Positions 26,983 to 35,561 are shown, counted from the first letter of the stretch. The stretch: DNA of 64,000 nucleotides from Rhodobacteraceae bacterium LMO-JJ12 (GCA_021555075.1 JAKGBX010000003.1:434001-498000); one strand, 5' to 3'. The notes: generated by a model not told the origin, from the sequence alone. Numbers and translations: made by a program.

Positions 26983-28022
26983 TGGATGCTCAGCCCAGCC
27001 CGTTGACCTACCCTTGGGAAACCCTTCCGGCTGAGGGGGAGGCGATCCGCGTCGCGGAAGGTGTGCTCTGGATCCGCCTGCCGTTGCCGATGGCGTTGGA
27101 TCACGTGAACATCTATGCGCTGGATGATGGCGACAGTTGGACCATCGTGGACACCGGAGTCTACAGCGACCGCTCAGTCGCGATTTGGGAAAAACTGCTT
27201 GTCGGGCCACTGAAGGGCAAACCGGTTGGCCGCGTTTTGCTGACCCACCACCATCCCGATCACATCGGCATGGCAGGATGGCTGATTGAGCGCGGTGCAG
27301 AGCTTTTGATGACGCGCACCGCCTATTTGATGGCACGGATGCTTATCCTCGATCTTGAGGAGCGCCCGACCCGTCAGTCGGAAATCTTCTGGCGCGCGGC
27401 TGGCATGGATGCGGATCATCTTCAAAAACGCATGAGCGAGCGGCCGTTTAATTTTGCCGATATCTGCGCCCCGATCCCCGTCGGCTATACGCGGCTGCAA
27501 CAGGGCGATATGCTGAATGCGGCCGGTCGCAACTGGGACATCCACATTGGCAACGGCCATGCGCCCGAACATCTGACGCTTTGGAGTCAAGACGATCATC
27601 TGGTTATAGCAGGCGATCAGATCATCAGTTCGATCAGCCCCAATATCGGTGTTTTCCCGAACGAGCCCGAGGCCGACCCTCTGGCGGATTGGTTGGAAAG
27701 CTGCGAACGGTTGGGCAAGTTGGCGCGGCCTGATCATCTCGTGTTTTCTGGCCACAAACTGCCCTTCACCGGCTTGCCACACCGCATGTACCAACTAGCC
27801 GACAATCACCATTCGGCTTTGGAACGTCTGGTGGCACATCTCGACAGAGAGCGCGTCGCCGCCGACTGTTTTGCGCCGCTTTTCAAGCGCAGGGTGGATG
27901 AAGGGATTTTCGGCTTGGCGCTGGTTGAGACGATTGCCCATTTGAACCACTTGCACCAGACCGGTCGCGCCACGAGACAGTGGCGCGACGATGGTGCCTG
28001 GCTATGGCGCGCGTCGAAGTAG
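26979..28022 (+). CDS. Metallo-beta-lactamase fold hydrolase
   Basis: 347 residues. The metal-binding signature THHHPDHIGMAGW (H-x-H-x-D-H) is near residue 90; later ligands are His in NGHAPEHLTLW, Asp in VIAGDQII and His in FSGHKLPF. The first half opens with VAEGVLWIRLPLPMALDHVNIY, a form common in glyoxalase II-like hydrolases. It starts inside the end of the acyl-CoA dehydrogenase gene, so it may act on a thioester made by that pathway; that is inference from the coupling. C-terminal third is a helical domain as in the DmdC-neighbour MBL proteins. Confidence 0.88.
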   Translation: MMDAQPSPLTYPWETLPAEGEAIRVAEGVLWIRLPLPMALDHVNIYALDDGDSWTIVDTGVYSDRSVAIWEKLLVGPLKGKPVGRVLLTHHHPDHIGMAGWLIERGAELLMTRTAYLMARMLILDLEERPTRQSEIFWRAAGMDADHLQKRMSERPFNFADICAPIPVGYTRLQQGDMLNAAGRNWDIHIGNGHAPEHLTLWSQDDHLVIAGDQIISSISPNIGVFPNEPEADPLADWLESCERLGKLARPDHLVFSGHKLPFTGLPHRMYQLADNHHSALERLVAHLDRERVAADCFAPLFKRRVDEGIFGLALVETIAHLNHLHQTGRATRQWRDDGAWLWRASK

Positions 28023-28049
28023 CGAAGTAGCGTAGCCTGGGCGCGTCGC

Positions 28050-28304
28050 TTATTGCGTTTCGCCGCGGTTTCCGATCCTGCCATGTAGTTTGCGGATGAT
28101 CCGGCTGCCTGTGGTTTCACAGGCAAAGGGGAATATCGCGTGGAGCAGCGCCGCCAGTGCGCCAAGCCCCAACCAGAAAGCAAACCCAAGCGCAAAGCGC
28201 ATGTGCTCGAAATAGCTTTCCCCAACCGAGGCCGGATGATCGAGAAACAGATGGACCAAGGTGCTGCGCGCCGGGGCGGTTGTGCTATCGGGTGTTTCGA
28301 TCAT
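28050..28304 (-). CDS. Small inner-membrane protein, DUF6356-like
   Basis: 84 residues with the conserved opening HLFLDHPASVGESYFEHMRFA and one or two hydrophobic helices (about 37-60, FALGFAFWLGLGALAALLHAIFPF); then a short Cys-containing tail with RIIRKLHGRI. From memory this matches DUF6356, a small family in alphaproteobacteria with no known function. Divergent from the Lrp-type regulator with 102 bp between starts, which contain an inverted repeat. Confidence 0.65.
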   Translation of the reverse strand: MIETPDSTTAPARSTLVHLFLDHPASVGESYFEHMRFALGFAFWLGLGALAALLHAIFPFACETTGSRIIRKLHGRIGNRGETQ

Positions 28305-28350
28305 CTTGTTCTCCTGTTGCGCTGCGGACAGAATAGCGGCGAGATGGCCA

Positions 28351-28406
28351 TACTTTGTCTCAAATAGACCTGCTAATTTCTAATTTTTTGGGATACTGTC
28401 TCACAA
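28351..28406 (+). promoter_or_regulatory. Candidate Lrp operator sites
   Basis: TACTTTGTCTCAAAT (28351-28365) recurs as TACTGTCTCACAAAT just before the Lrp-family start codon (28394-28408). The first copy also forms GTCT-N5-AGAC (28357-28369). Placement in the divergent gap suggests autoregulation and control of the membrane protein gene; seen by eye only. Confidence 0.35.
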
Positions 28407-28868
28407 ATGGGTAAAGAATTGGATGAAACAGACCGCCGCATCCTTGGCCAACTGCAACGCGACGCCAGCCTGAGCATCGACGAGATTTCCGACCGTGTCG
28501 GGCTGTCTCGAAACGCCTGTTGGCGGCGTATCCGTGAAATGGAGCGGGCAGGAGTGATCCGGGGCCGTGTGGTTCTTGCCGATCCGGGCAAGGTTGGATG
28601 CCCGCTTGAAGTGATCATTCTGGTGCGCACTTCAGCGCATGATGCGGGCTGGATGGAGACATTTCAGAAAATCGTGCGTGCCATGCCCGAAGTGATTGGA
28701 GCCTACCGCATGACCGGCGAACTTGATTACCTCCTGCGCGTGCGTGTTGCTGATGTGCCGGCGTACGACGCGTTTTACAAACGTGTGATCGCACAGATTC
28801 CGCTCTCGGATATTTCGGCCAGTTTCGTTATGGAGGAGATCAAGGAAACCACGGCGCTTCCCTTGTGA
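28407..28868 (+). CDS. Lrp/AsnC family transcriptional regulator
   Basis: 153-residue DNA-binding protein. Winged-helix N-terminus (ELDETDRRILGQLQRDASLSIDEISDRVGLSRNACWRRIREME) then an AsnC_trans_reg effector domain with GAYRMTGELDYLLRVRV near 95. Such proteins sense amino acids as octamers or dimers of dimers. No classic ribosome site lies upstream; the ATG directly follows an operator-like repeat. Effector unknown; neighbour genes give no clear hint. Confidence 0.9.
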   Translation: MGKELDETDRRILGQLQRDASLSIDEISDRVGLSRNACWRRIREMERAGVIRGRVVLADPGKVGCPLEVIILVRTSAHDAGWMETFQKIVRAMPEVIGAYRMTGELDYLLRVRVADVPAYDAFYKRVIAQIPLSDISASFVMEEIKETTALPL

Positions 28869-28898
28869 TTTGGCGTTCGTGAACCAAGGAGTGCGCGT

Positions 28899-29354
28899 AT
28901 GGACGACAAGATTGAAACTGCAGCAGAGGCGCATGAGGCCACAGCCATTCCGCGCCGCCATGAAGTGCACGCCGATCCCAGTGTAACGCCGTGCACTGAT
29001 GTTCCCGAAAAGGTGAGGCAAAAGTCGGTGGATCAGAAAAGCCCAGCCGAATGGGCCTATGAACGGCTGATCCTCTACATCCAAAACTTCGAGGAACAGC
29101 TTGATAACGAGCACGAAGTGGCGATGGGATTTGCCGGGGGAAATGCCGGGGTGATCCGAATCGAAGGTATGGGGTTCTTTGATCCGGATATCGTTACTTT
29201 CTACGGCTCGGATGACAACGGCATCAAGACACAGCTAATCGAGCACGTCAGCCAGCTCTCGGTGATTCTGCGCGCCTTGCCAAAAGAAATACCTGCCGAA
29301 GCGCCTAGACGCATCGGGTTTCGTTTGGCCCTGGACCTTGAAAAAGAGAGTTGA
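28899..29354 (+). CDS. DUF6173-like conserved protein
   Basis: 151 residues, cytosolic. ATG is preceded by AAGGAG. The first 45 residues are variable and charged; the conserved part begins WAYERLILYIQNFEEQLDNEHEVAMGF and includes IRIEGMGFFDPDIVTFYGSDD and TQLIEHVSQLSVILRALP. From memory this matches DUF6173, common in Rhodobacterales and of unknown function. It follows the Lrp gene by 30 bp on the same strand and may be co-transcribed. Confidence 0.7.
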   Translation: MDDKIETAAEAHEATAIPRRHEVHADPSVTPCTDVPEKVRQKSVDQKSPAEWAYERLILYIQNFEEQLDNEHEVAMGFAGGNAGVIRIEGMGFFDPDIVTFYGSDDNGIKTQLIEHVSQLSVILRALPKEIPAEAPRRIGFRLALDLEKES

Positions 29355-29468
29355 GACGCGTTTGACACAAGGCGCGCACGCTTGCCTCATCTCTTTGCCG
29401 GGGCAGGGTGACAGCCCCGTTGAAATGCATTAATGAATTATCCTAACAAGAGACTTGGGAGCGCAAAT

Positions 29469-29603
29469 ATGGCCGATTTCAAACATGGCGAAATGGATAT
29501 CCACGATCAGGAAAAAACCTTTGAGGGGTTTATAAAATTCCTGACCTGGTCGGTGGTTGCGATCATCGTGACACTGCTGTTTATGGCAGCTGTCGGCGCC
29601 TGA
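29469..29603 (+). CDS. aa3-type cytochrome c oxidase subunit IV
   Basis: 44-residue single-span membrane protein (MADFKHGEMDIHDQEKTFEG, then a helix WSVVAIIVTLLFMAAVGA). It fits the small bacterial aa3 subunit IV family: acidic, His-containing N-terminus followed by one C-terminal helix. No other oxidase gene is nearby, as is usual for this subunit. The upstream sequence AACAAGAGACTTGGGAG includes a ribosome-site-like GGGAG. Only the fit of family and length supports the call, but it is characteristic. Confidence 0.82.
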   Translation: MADFKHGEMDIHDQEKTFEGFIKFLTWSVVAIIVTLLFMAAVGA

Positions 29604-29649
29604 TAGGATCGACCGCTTTCCGGCGGCGCAAATCACCCTGGGAGACGCT

Positions 29650-30279
29650 ATGCGTAGGGCATTCCTCGCTATTCTTGCGGTATTGAGTCTTGCGGGCTGC
29701 GCTGCTGATCCGGTCTGGGCACCAGAAGAAGCGGTGCGCGCGGTTCAGTACCGCCATCCCGGCCCACCGCGGCTGACATTGTTCACGATGATAAGCAATG
29801 ATACAGGCTCGGGAGGTCATACTTCGCTGATGATCAATGGGTCGCAGCGGGTGATTTTTGACCCTTCGGGCAGCTTTCATCATGAAAGAATTCCTGAGCG
29901 CAACGATGTTCTGTTCGGCATCACGCCGCAGGTGGCTGATGTCTATACGCGCTACCATGCGCGCGAAACCTGGCACGTTGTGGTTCAGGAAATCGATGTC
30001 ACCCCGCAAGTCGCCGAACTGGCGCTGAAACTGGCGCAGGAAAATGGGGCAGTGCCGAATGCGTTTTGTGCACATTCGACCTCTGGAATTTTGCGCAAAC
30101 TGCCGGGGTTCGAAACGATTCGGCAGGGCATGTATCCGGTGAAACTCGCCGAACAGTTCCGCCAGCTTCCAAGTGTGCGTGAACGGACGCTGCATGAGTA
30201 TGACAGCGATGATAATTCCAAAGTTCTGGACAATTGGGATCCCGAACGTTTCGTGCAGAGCCAGAAGAAAACGCTATAA
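29650..30279 (+). CDS. Lipoprotein of unknown function, possible papain-like (LRAT/NlpC-like) fold
   Basis: 209 residues with GGGAG upstream. Signal peptide with lipobox LAGCAAD (Cys at 17). The mature part has a GGHTSLMING segment near 56, where His could be catalytic, and NAFCAHSTSGIL near 137, where Cys could be. His before Cys with a small beta core is the order in permuted NlpC/P60 or LRAT-like proteins. This is inference from two motifs; no family was firmly recognised. It lies 46 bp after the cytochrome oxidase subunit gene on the same strand. Confidence 0.6.
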   Translation: MRRAFLAILAVLSLAGCAADPVWAPEEAVRAVQYRHPGPPRLTLFTMISNDTGSGGHTSLMINGSQRVIFDPSGSFHHERIPERNDVLFGITPQVADVYTRYHARETWHVVVQEIDVTPQVAELALKLAQENGAVPNAFCAHSTSGILRKLPGFETIRQGMYPVKLAEQFRQLPSVRERTLHEYDSDDNSKVLDNWDPERFVQSQKKTL

Positions 30280-30290
30280 GGACGGGGCAT

Positions 30291-30617
30291 CTATCCCAAC
30301 AGATAAAGCATCCCATAGAGCACCACGCCCCCGGTCAGGATGGCGCCGATCACGCTGCGTGTAAGAACGCCGACCGCCAGAGTGGCCAGCGCCGCCGCCA
30401 TACGCGCCGGGTCAGGCTCCCCGCCGGTGGCTTGCGGCCACAGCACCAGCGGCGTCACAAGTGCCGGCAGCACCGCAACGGCGGTATAGCGCAGGTGGCG
30501 CAACACGAACGGCGGCAGAACACGATTGCCGATCAGCCCCAAAAACAGGAAGCGCAGGCCAAAGCTGCCGATGCCCAGCGAAATGATTACGATCCAGAGG
30601 TTCGAGAGGTCGATCAT
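30291..30617 (-). CDS. azlD: AzlD family branched-chain amino acid exporter subunit
   Basis: 108 residues, four hydrophobic helices (LWIVIISLGIGSFGLRFLFL, then PPFVLRHLRYTAVAVLPALVTPLV and two more). Small partner of the AzlC permease; the pair exports branched-chain amino acids in studied members. Its ATG overlaps the stop of azlC by ATGA. Confidence 0.88.
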   Translation of the reverse strand: MIDLSNLWIVIISLGIGSFGLRFLFLGLIGNRVLPPFVLRHLRYTAVAVLPALVTPLVLWPQATGGEPDPARMAAALATLAVGVLTRSVIGAILTGGVVLYGMLYLLG

Positions 30618-31330
30618 CCCGCATTCTTTCGTTTTTCAAGCCAGAGTTCGCTCTGGGCCCCGGCGAGCATTCCACCCATGGCGGCTGCAATCAGTCCGAG
30701 GTTGTAGGGCATCCATGTGAAACTAAGGGCCAGCACAACCGCCACCAGCGCCGCCGCCAAATGCGCCAGAGTGCGCAGCATCGGCGTAAGCAGAGCAAGG
30801 AAAGTGATCGGTACCGCAAAGTCCAGCGCGAATTCTGGCGGGATAGACTGTCCGACCCAGGCCCCGCCCAACGACGCGATGAACCACATCGGGATCACTG
30901 GCGTGCAAGCGCCAAAGAAATAGCCAAGTTTCTGTGGCAAACCCCAACCCGGATTGCGCTCATAGGCCGAGATGGCGCAGGCGTAACTCTGATCGACGAT
31001 CATATAAGCGACACAGGCCCGCTTCCAAAGCGGTGCCGCGCCGAGATGTGGGGTAAGCGAGGCAGAATACATTGCCATGCGCAGATTTACCGTCAGTGCC
31101 GAGACGATCACGATCAGGGTCGGAGCGTGCTCCTGCATCAGTTGCAAGGCAGTGAATTGGGCTGCACCGGCGATCACCACCACGGAAAACAGGAATGTTT
31201 CCAGAATGTTGAGTCCGGCTTCTGTTGCCACGACACCGAACAGCGCGGCAAAGGGAATGATCACCATCACGAATGGCGCGCCATCGCGAAAGCCGCGCCA
31301 AAAGGCGGATTTTGGTGTGGTGGAGGACAT
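30614..31330 (-). CDS. azlC: AzlC family branched-chain amino acid exporter, large subunit
   Basis: 238 residues with about five to six helices. Family signatures are FWRGFRDGAPFVMVIIPFAALFG near the start, AGAAQFTALQLM near 56 and NLRMAMYSASL near 82. Works with AzlD, whose gene it overlaps. Divergent from fdhD with only 18 bp between start codons, so regulatory sequence must lie inside coding DNA or the starts are further in. Confidence 0.9.
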   Translation of the reverse strand: MSSTTPKSAFWRGFRDGAPFVMVIIPFAALFGVVATEAGLNILETFLFSVVVIAGAAQFTALQLMQEHAPTLIVIVSALTVNLRMAMYSASLTPHLGAAPLWKRACVAYMIVDQSYACAISAYERNPGWGLPQKLGYFFGACTPVIPMWFIASLGGAWVGQSIPPEFALDFAVPITFLALLTPMLRTLAHLAAALVAVVLALSFTWMPYNLGLIAAAMGGMLAGAQSELWLEKRKNAG

Positions 31331-31348
31331 GTCTTGGCCTTAGATTGA

Positions 31349-32275
31349 ATGAAACTCCGGCCTAAAGCTCAGAACTGGAAGTTGCAATTGGCAAAGCTCA
31401 ACGATTCTGGCGACTATCTGATCGCCCCCGATCCCGAAAACCAACGACTGACCCGAACCGTGGCGGGTATCGACCATCTTGGCAACCCGATCGAGACTAG
31501 GGTGATCGAAGAACGCCCGTTGACGATCTTTCTCAACCGGCAGGAAATCGTCACGGCGATGACCATCGGCGACTATCCAGAATACTTGGCGCTGGGGTTC
31601 TTGCGCAATCAGGGCATGCTGGGCGCACACGAGGTGGTCACATCTGTCGATTACGATGGTGAGTTGGAAACCATTGTGGTGCGCACCGCAACCGAGACGT
31701 TCTACGAGGATAAATTACAGCGCAAGACGCGTACCTCGGGATGTGCGGTGGGCACCGTGTTCGGCGATATGATGGAGGGACTCGACCAGGTGGTGTTGCC
31801 GCAAACCCAGCTGAAAACTTCTGATCTCTATGCGCTTTCCAACCGTATCAACCGCACGCCGTCACTCTATCTCGAAGCGGGGGCCATCCACGGCACGGTG
31901 CTCTGCAGGGGCGCGCGTCCGTTGGTCTATATGGAGGACGTGGGTCGCCACAATGCAGTAGACAAGATTGCCGGTTGGCTATTTTCCGAAGGCGAGGCGG
32001 CGGGTGACAAGCTTCTATATACCACCGGCAGGCTGACGTCGGAGATGGTGATCAAGACCGCGCTCATGGGAATTCCGGCACTTGCATCGCGCTCAGGGTT
32101 TACCGCCTGGGGCGTCGAGATCGCCCAGCAGGTCGGTCTGACTTTGATCGGACGCCTCAAAGGGCAACGGTTTGTTTGCCTGAGTGGCGACGAGCGACTG
32201 GTGCGCGACGCCGATCTGGCAAACGTGTCGGAAGAAGACAGCAAACACCGGCGCAAGGGGGCACAAAGAGAATGA
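31349..32275 (+). CDS. fdhD: Formate dehydrogenase accessory sulfurtransferase
   Basis: 308 residues. FdhD takes sulfur from IscS and delivers it to the molybdenum or tungsten cofactor of formate dehydrogenase. Seen: NRQEIVTAMTIGDYPEYLALGFL, the loop RTSGCAVGTVFGDM near 129 and MEDVGRHNAVDKIAGWLFSEG near 197, ending in RLTSEMVIKTALMGIPALASRS. The usual C-x2-C of the loop reads CAVG here, leaving only the first Cys. First gene of the fdhD-mobA-mobB-moeA set; 85 bp separate it from mobA. No formate dehydrogenase subunit gene is in the window. Confidence 0.9.
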   Translation: MKLRPKAQNWKLQLAKLNDSGDYLIAPDPENQRLTRTVAGIDHLGNPIETRVIEERPLTIFLNRQEIVTAMTIGDYPEYLALGFLRNQGMLGAHEVVTSVDYDGELETIVVRTATETFYEDKLQRKTRTSGCAVGTVFGDMMEGLDQVVLPQTQLKTSDLYALSNRINRTPSLYLEAGAIHGTVLCRGARPLVYMEDVGRHNAVDKIAGWLFSEGEAAGDKLLYTTGRLTSEMVIKTALMGIPALASRSGFTAWGVEIAQQVGLTLIGRLKGQRFVCLSGDERLVRDADLANVSEEDSKHRRKGAQRE

Positions 32276-32360
32276 CGCAGCAGAAAGAGTCGGTTCCCTT
32301 CAAGGAAAATCGCCGCGAAAGTCCGGGGTTTCCTGATCGGGCGCGCACAGGAGGGAGTGC

Positions 32361-32966
32361 ATGAAACAGCCTTTGGGGGTTATCCTTGCCGGGGGACTTG
32401 CGAGTCGGATGGGCGGCGGTGACAAGGCCCTGCTGCCTTTGGGGCAGGGAACGCTTCTGAGTCATGTGATCGACAGGTTGATGCCGCAGGTCGCGCAATT
32501 GGCGCTAAATGCCAATGGCGACGGAGCGCGCTTTGCCGAGTTCGCGCTGCCAGTGCTGCCGGACACGATCGGCGGATTTCCCGGCCCGTTGGCCGGTGTT
32601 CTGGCCGGGATGGAATGGGCGGCCGAGAAAGGGGCCGAAACCATCGTCACCGTTGCGGCGGATACGCCGTTCTTTCCCTGTGATCTTGTGCCGCGCCTGA
32701 TCTTGGCCGCTGATGGAATGACGAACCCGCTTGCATTGGCCGCCAGCGATGAAGGCCGCCACCCCACGTTTGGCCTCTGGCCTGTCGACCTGCGCGATGA
32801 CCTGCGTGCGGCATTGCAGGATGGTTTACGCAAAGTGGTGATGTGGACCGACGCGCATGGCGCGACCAAGGCGCATTTCCCCGGCACAAATCCTGATCCT
32901 TTCTTCAACATCAACACGCCGGACGATCTTGTCGCCGCCGAACGGTTTAAGGAGGCGGCACGGTGA
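32361..32966 (+). CDS. mobA: Molybdenum cofactor guanylyltransferase
   Basis: 201 residues. Transfers GMP from GTP to Mo-molybdopterin to make the dinucleotide cofactor of DMSO-reductase-family enzymes such as formate dehydrogenase. Nucleotide-binding signature GVILAGGLASRMGGGDKAL at 5-23, a second motif VAADTPFFPCDL near 95 and SDEGRHPTFGLW near 130. AGGAGG is seven bases before the ATG. Overlaps mobB (GTGA), so both are made together. Confidence 0.93.
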   Translation: MKQPLGVILAGGLASRMGGGDKALLPLGQGTLLSHVIDRLMPQVAQLALNANGDGARFAEFALPVLPDTIGGFPGPLAGVLAGMEWAAEKGAETIVTVAADTPFFPCDLVPRLILAADGMTNPLALAASDEGRHPTFGLWPVDLRDDLRAALQDGLRKVVMWTDAHGATKAHFPGTNPDPFFNINTPDDLVAAERFKEAAR

Positions 32967-33451
32967 AACTCTATGGCGTGGTTGGTTGGAAGAACTCGGG
33001 CAAGACTGGACTGATGGAGCGTCTGGTGCGCGAATTCACCGCGCGGGGGTTGCGGATTGCGACGATCAAACACGCTCATCATACCTTTGACGTCGACCAC
33101 CAAGGCACCGATAGTGCGCGCCACCGTGCAGCTGGTGCCGCGCAGGTGTTGCTCGCCTCGTCGTGCCGTTGGGCATTGATGAGCGAGCTGGGCGAAGCGC
33201 CCGAACCGCCGCTCGCCGCGTTGATAGAAAAGCTCGATCCCTGCGATCTCGTGCTGGTCGAGGGCTATAAACGCGAGGACCATGCCAAGATCGAGGCGCA
33301 TCGGGCCGAGACCGGCCAACCGCTGATCGCGCCGGGGGATAGCAGCGTGCGTGCGGTTGCTAGCGATGTGACCCTGACGCTTGATCGTCCGGTCTTTGAC
33401 TTGGACGATACCGGGGCGATTGCTGATTTCATCTTGTCTACGGTGGCGTGA
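32963..33451 (+). CDS. mobB: Molybdopterin-guanine dinucleotide biosynthesis adapter protein
   Basis: 162 residues, GTP-binding partner of MobA. P-loop WKNSGKTGLMERL at 7-19, TIKHAHHTFDVDHQGTDSARHRAAGA at about 34-59 and the VEGYKRE motif near 103. GTG start overlapping the mobA stop. Ends one base before the moeA fusion gene starts. Confidence 0.92.
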   Translation: MKLYGVVGWKNSGKTGLMERLVREFTARGLRIATIKHAHHTFDVDHQGTDSARHRAAGAAQVLLASSCRWALMSELGEAPEPPLAALIEKLDPCDLVLVEGYKREDHAKIEAHRAETGQPLIAPGDSSVRAVASDVTLTLDRPVFDLDDTGAIADFILSTVA

Positions 33452-33452
33452 A

Positions 33453-35561
33453 ATGGCGGCATTCGATACGTTCATTATGGTTGATTGGTCGGGCGGCAAT
33501 GATCGCGGCGCGACACCCAAAGCTGATGCAATCTGGACCTGTGTGGCCGGTGAAGCGCCGCTCTATCATCGCAATCGGCAGGATGCCGAAACATGGCTCA
33601 CTAAACGCATTGACGACGAGATCGCCACGGGCCGCCGCGTTCTTGCCGGGTTCGATTTCCCTTTCGGTTATCCGCGCGGTTTGGCGCGCGCGCTTGTGGG
33701 CGCCGACGACCCCCTGATGCTCTGGCAATGGTTCGTTGATCAGATCGAGGATGCGCCCGACGCCAACAACAGATTCGATGTCGCAGGGCGGATAAATCAG
33801 TTGTTTGACGGTATTGGCCCGTTTTGGGGCAATGGGCTAAAGCGTGATATCGCGAATCTGCCGCGCACAGGTCGGGAAAGAGATTGCGATGCGCTGCCGG
33901 AATGGCGCGAGGCAGAACACCGTGCAAAAGGGGCGTTTTCCTGCTGGCAAATGGCCGGTGCCGGATCGGTGGGCGGTCAGGTGATGATGGGACTGCCGGT
34001 GCTGAACCGCTTGCGGGCGCGGTTTGGGGGCGCCGCCTGGCCCTTTGAGTCGTTGAACGAAGTGCCACTGGCCCTGGTCGAGGTCTGGCCTTCGCTGATC
34101 GCACAGGCCGTCAAGGCGGCGCAGCGCGAAGCTGAGACACGCGATGCTGCACAAGTGCGGGTTCTGGCCGGAACAATCGCCGCGCTTGATCCGGCTCAAC
34201 TTGGCCAAATGCTGGACGATTTTCCTGCCGAGGCCAGCCAGGAAGGTTGGATCTTCGGACTTGGCAATGAAGACGCCCTGAACGCCGCCGCCCGCAGGAT
34301 CTCGCAACTGTCACCGCCGCGATTGCGCGATGATTGCTTTTCCTTGCCTGCCGGTGTCGATTGGGCGCCGGTCGATGAGGCGCTGGCGCTCCTTCGGGAT
34401 CGGCTAGGGCCTGTGACCGAAACCGAAATTACCCCGTTGGCTGACGCGTTGGGGCGCACCCTGGCGGCACCTGTGGTAGCCAAACGCGCCAATCCACCGT
34501 TGCCCAATTCCGCGGTCGATGGCTATGGCTTCGCCCACGCCAGTCTGTCGTCCGGGGCGCCGCTGCTGCCGCTTGTCGCGGGGCGTGCGGCGGCGGGTTT
34601 GCGCTTTGAAGGCGCCGTGCCGCCCGGCCATGCGATCCGTATTCTGACCGGGGCGGCCTTGCCTGACGGCGTCGATACGGTGGTGCTGCAAGAAGATGTT
34701 CGTCTCGGAGCGGGCGAAATCGCCTTTCGCGCAGGCATCAAACCTGGCGCAAATACAAGGCACGCGGGCGAGGATGTGCAGGAAGGGCAAACGATACTGC
34801 CGGTCGGGCGGGTCATCACGGCCTCCGATCTGGCCCTGGTCGCGGCTGTGGGCGAAAGCATGCTGTCTGTGCGCAAACCATTGAGGGTCGCGGTCATTTC
34901 GACCGGCGACGAGTTGGCCGAACCGGGTGAGACGGTGAGCGCAGGGCAGATTTTTGATGCCAACCGCCCGATGCTATTGGCATTGCTAAAGCGCGCAGGC
35001 CATGTGCCGGTTGATATGGGCCGGGTCGCAGATGAACGTGCTGCGATGCGCGCGCGGCTGAGTGCGGCGGCTGCGGGTGCAGACGCGATTCTGACCTCGG
35101 GCGGGGCCTCGGCAGGTGATGAAGACCATGTCTCAGCCCTGCTCAACGAGGCCGGTGCAATGGCGATGTGGCGCATTGCGATCAAACCGGGCAGGCCGCT
35201 TGGCTTGGGGCTCTGGCAGGGCGTGCCGGTGTTTTGCCTGCCGGGCAATCCGGTGGCAGCCATGGTCACGACCTGTGTATTTGGTCTGCCTGCGCTGGGC
35301 CTTCTTGCCGGGCGTGGCTGGCGCGAGCCACGTCGGTTTACCGTCCCCGCGGCTTTTGCCAAACGCAAGAAGCCAGGGCGGCGTGAATATCTGCGCGCCC
35401 GCCTGATCGACGGCCAGGCAGAGGTTTTCAAATCCGAAGGTTCGGGGCGAATCAGCGGGCTGAGCTGGGCAGATGGTCTGGTCGAACTTCCCGACGGGGA
35501 GCTTGAGATATCACCGGGCGACTCCGTGACCTACATTCCGTGGGAAGGGTTCGGCGTTTAG
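33453..35561 (+). CDS. moeA: Fusion: RNase H-like (DUF429-like) domain plus molybdopterin molybdenumtransferase MoeA
   Basis: 702 residues, about 300 longer than normal MoeA (400). Residues 303-702 are MoeA: PNSAVDGYGFA near 350, GAALPDGVDTVVLQED, ISTGDELAEPG, FDANRPMLLALL, and GGASAGDEDHV near 555, ending with the domain IV tail. MoeA inserts molybdate into adenylated molybdopterin. Residues 1-300 are a different domain: FIMVDWSGGNDRG at 7-19 and LAGFDFPFGYPRG near 64-76, acidic motifs at positions like those of DUF429 RNase H-fold proteins. Start 33453 is one base after mobB, so coupled. The extra domain is inferred to assist or regulate; no function is known. Confidence 0.85.
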   Translation: MAAFDTFIMVDWSGGNDRGATPKADAIWTCVAGEAPLYHRNRQDAETWLTKRIDDEIATGRRVLAGFDFPFGYPRGLARALVGADDPLMLWQWFVDQIEDAPDANNRFDVAGRINQLFDGIGPFWGNGLKRDIANLPRTGRERDCDALPEWREAEHRAKGAFSCWQMAGAGSVGGQVMMGLPVLNRLRARFGGAAWPFESLNEVPLALVEVWPSLIAQAVKAAQREAETRDAAQVRVLAGTIAALDPAQLGQMLDDFPAEASQEGWIFGLGNEDALNAAARRISQLSPPRLRDDCFSLPAGVDWAPVDEALALLRDRLGPVTETEITPLADALGRTLAAPVVAKRANPPLPNSAVDGYGFAHASLSSGAPLLPLVAGRAAAGLRFEGAVPPGHAIRILTGAALPDGVDTVVLQEDVRLGAGEIAFRAGIKPGANTRHAGEDVQEGQTILPVGRVITASDLALVAAVGESMLSVRKPLRVAVISTGDELAEPGETVSAGQIFDANRPMLLALLKRAGHVPVDMGRVADERAAMRARLSAAAAGADAILTSGGASAGDEDHVSALLNEAGAMAMWRIAIKPGRPLGLGLWQGVPVFCLPGNPVAAMVTTCVFGLPALGLLAGRGWREPRRFTVPAAFAKRKKPGRREYLRARLIDGQAEVFKSEGSGRISGLSWADGLVELPDGELEISPGDSVTYIPWEGFGV

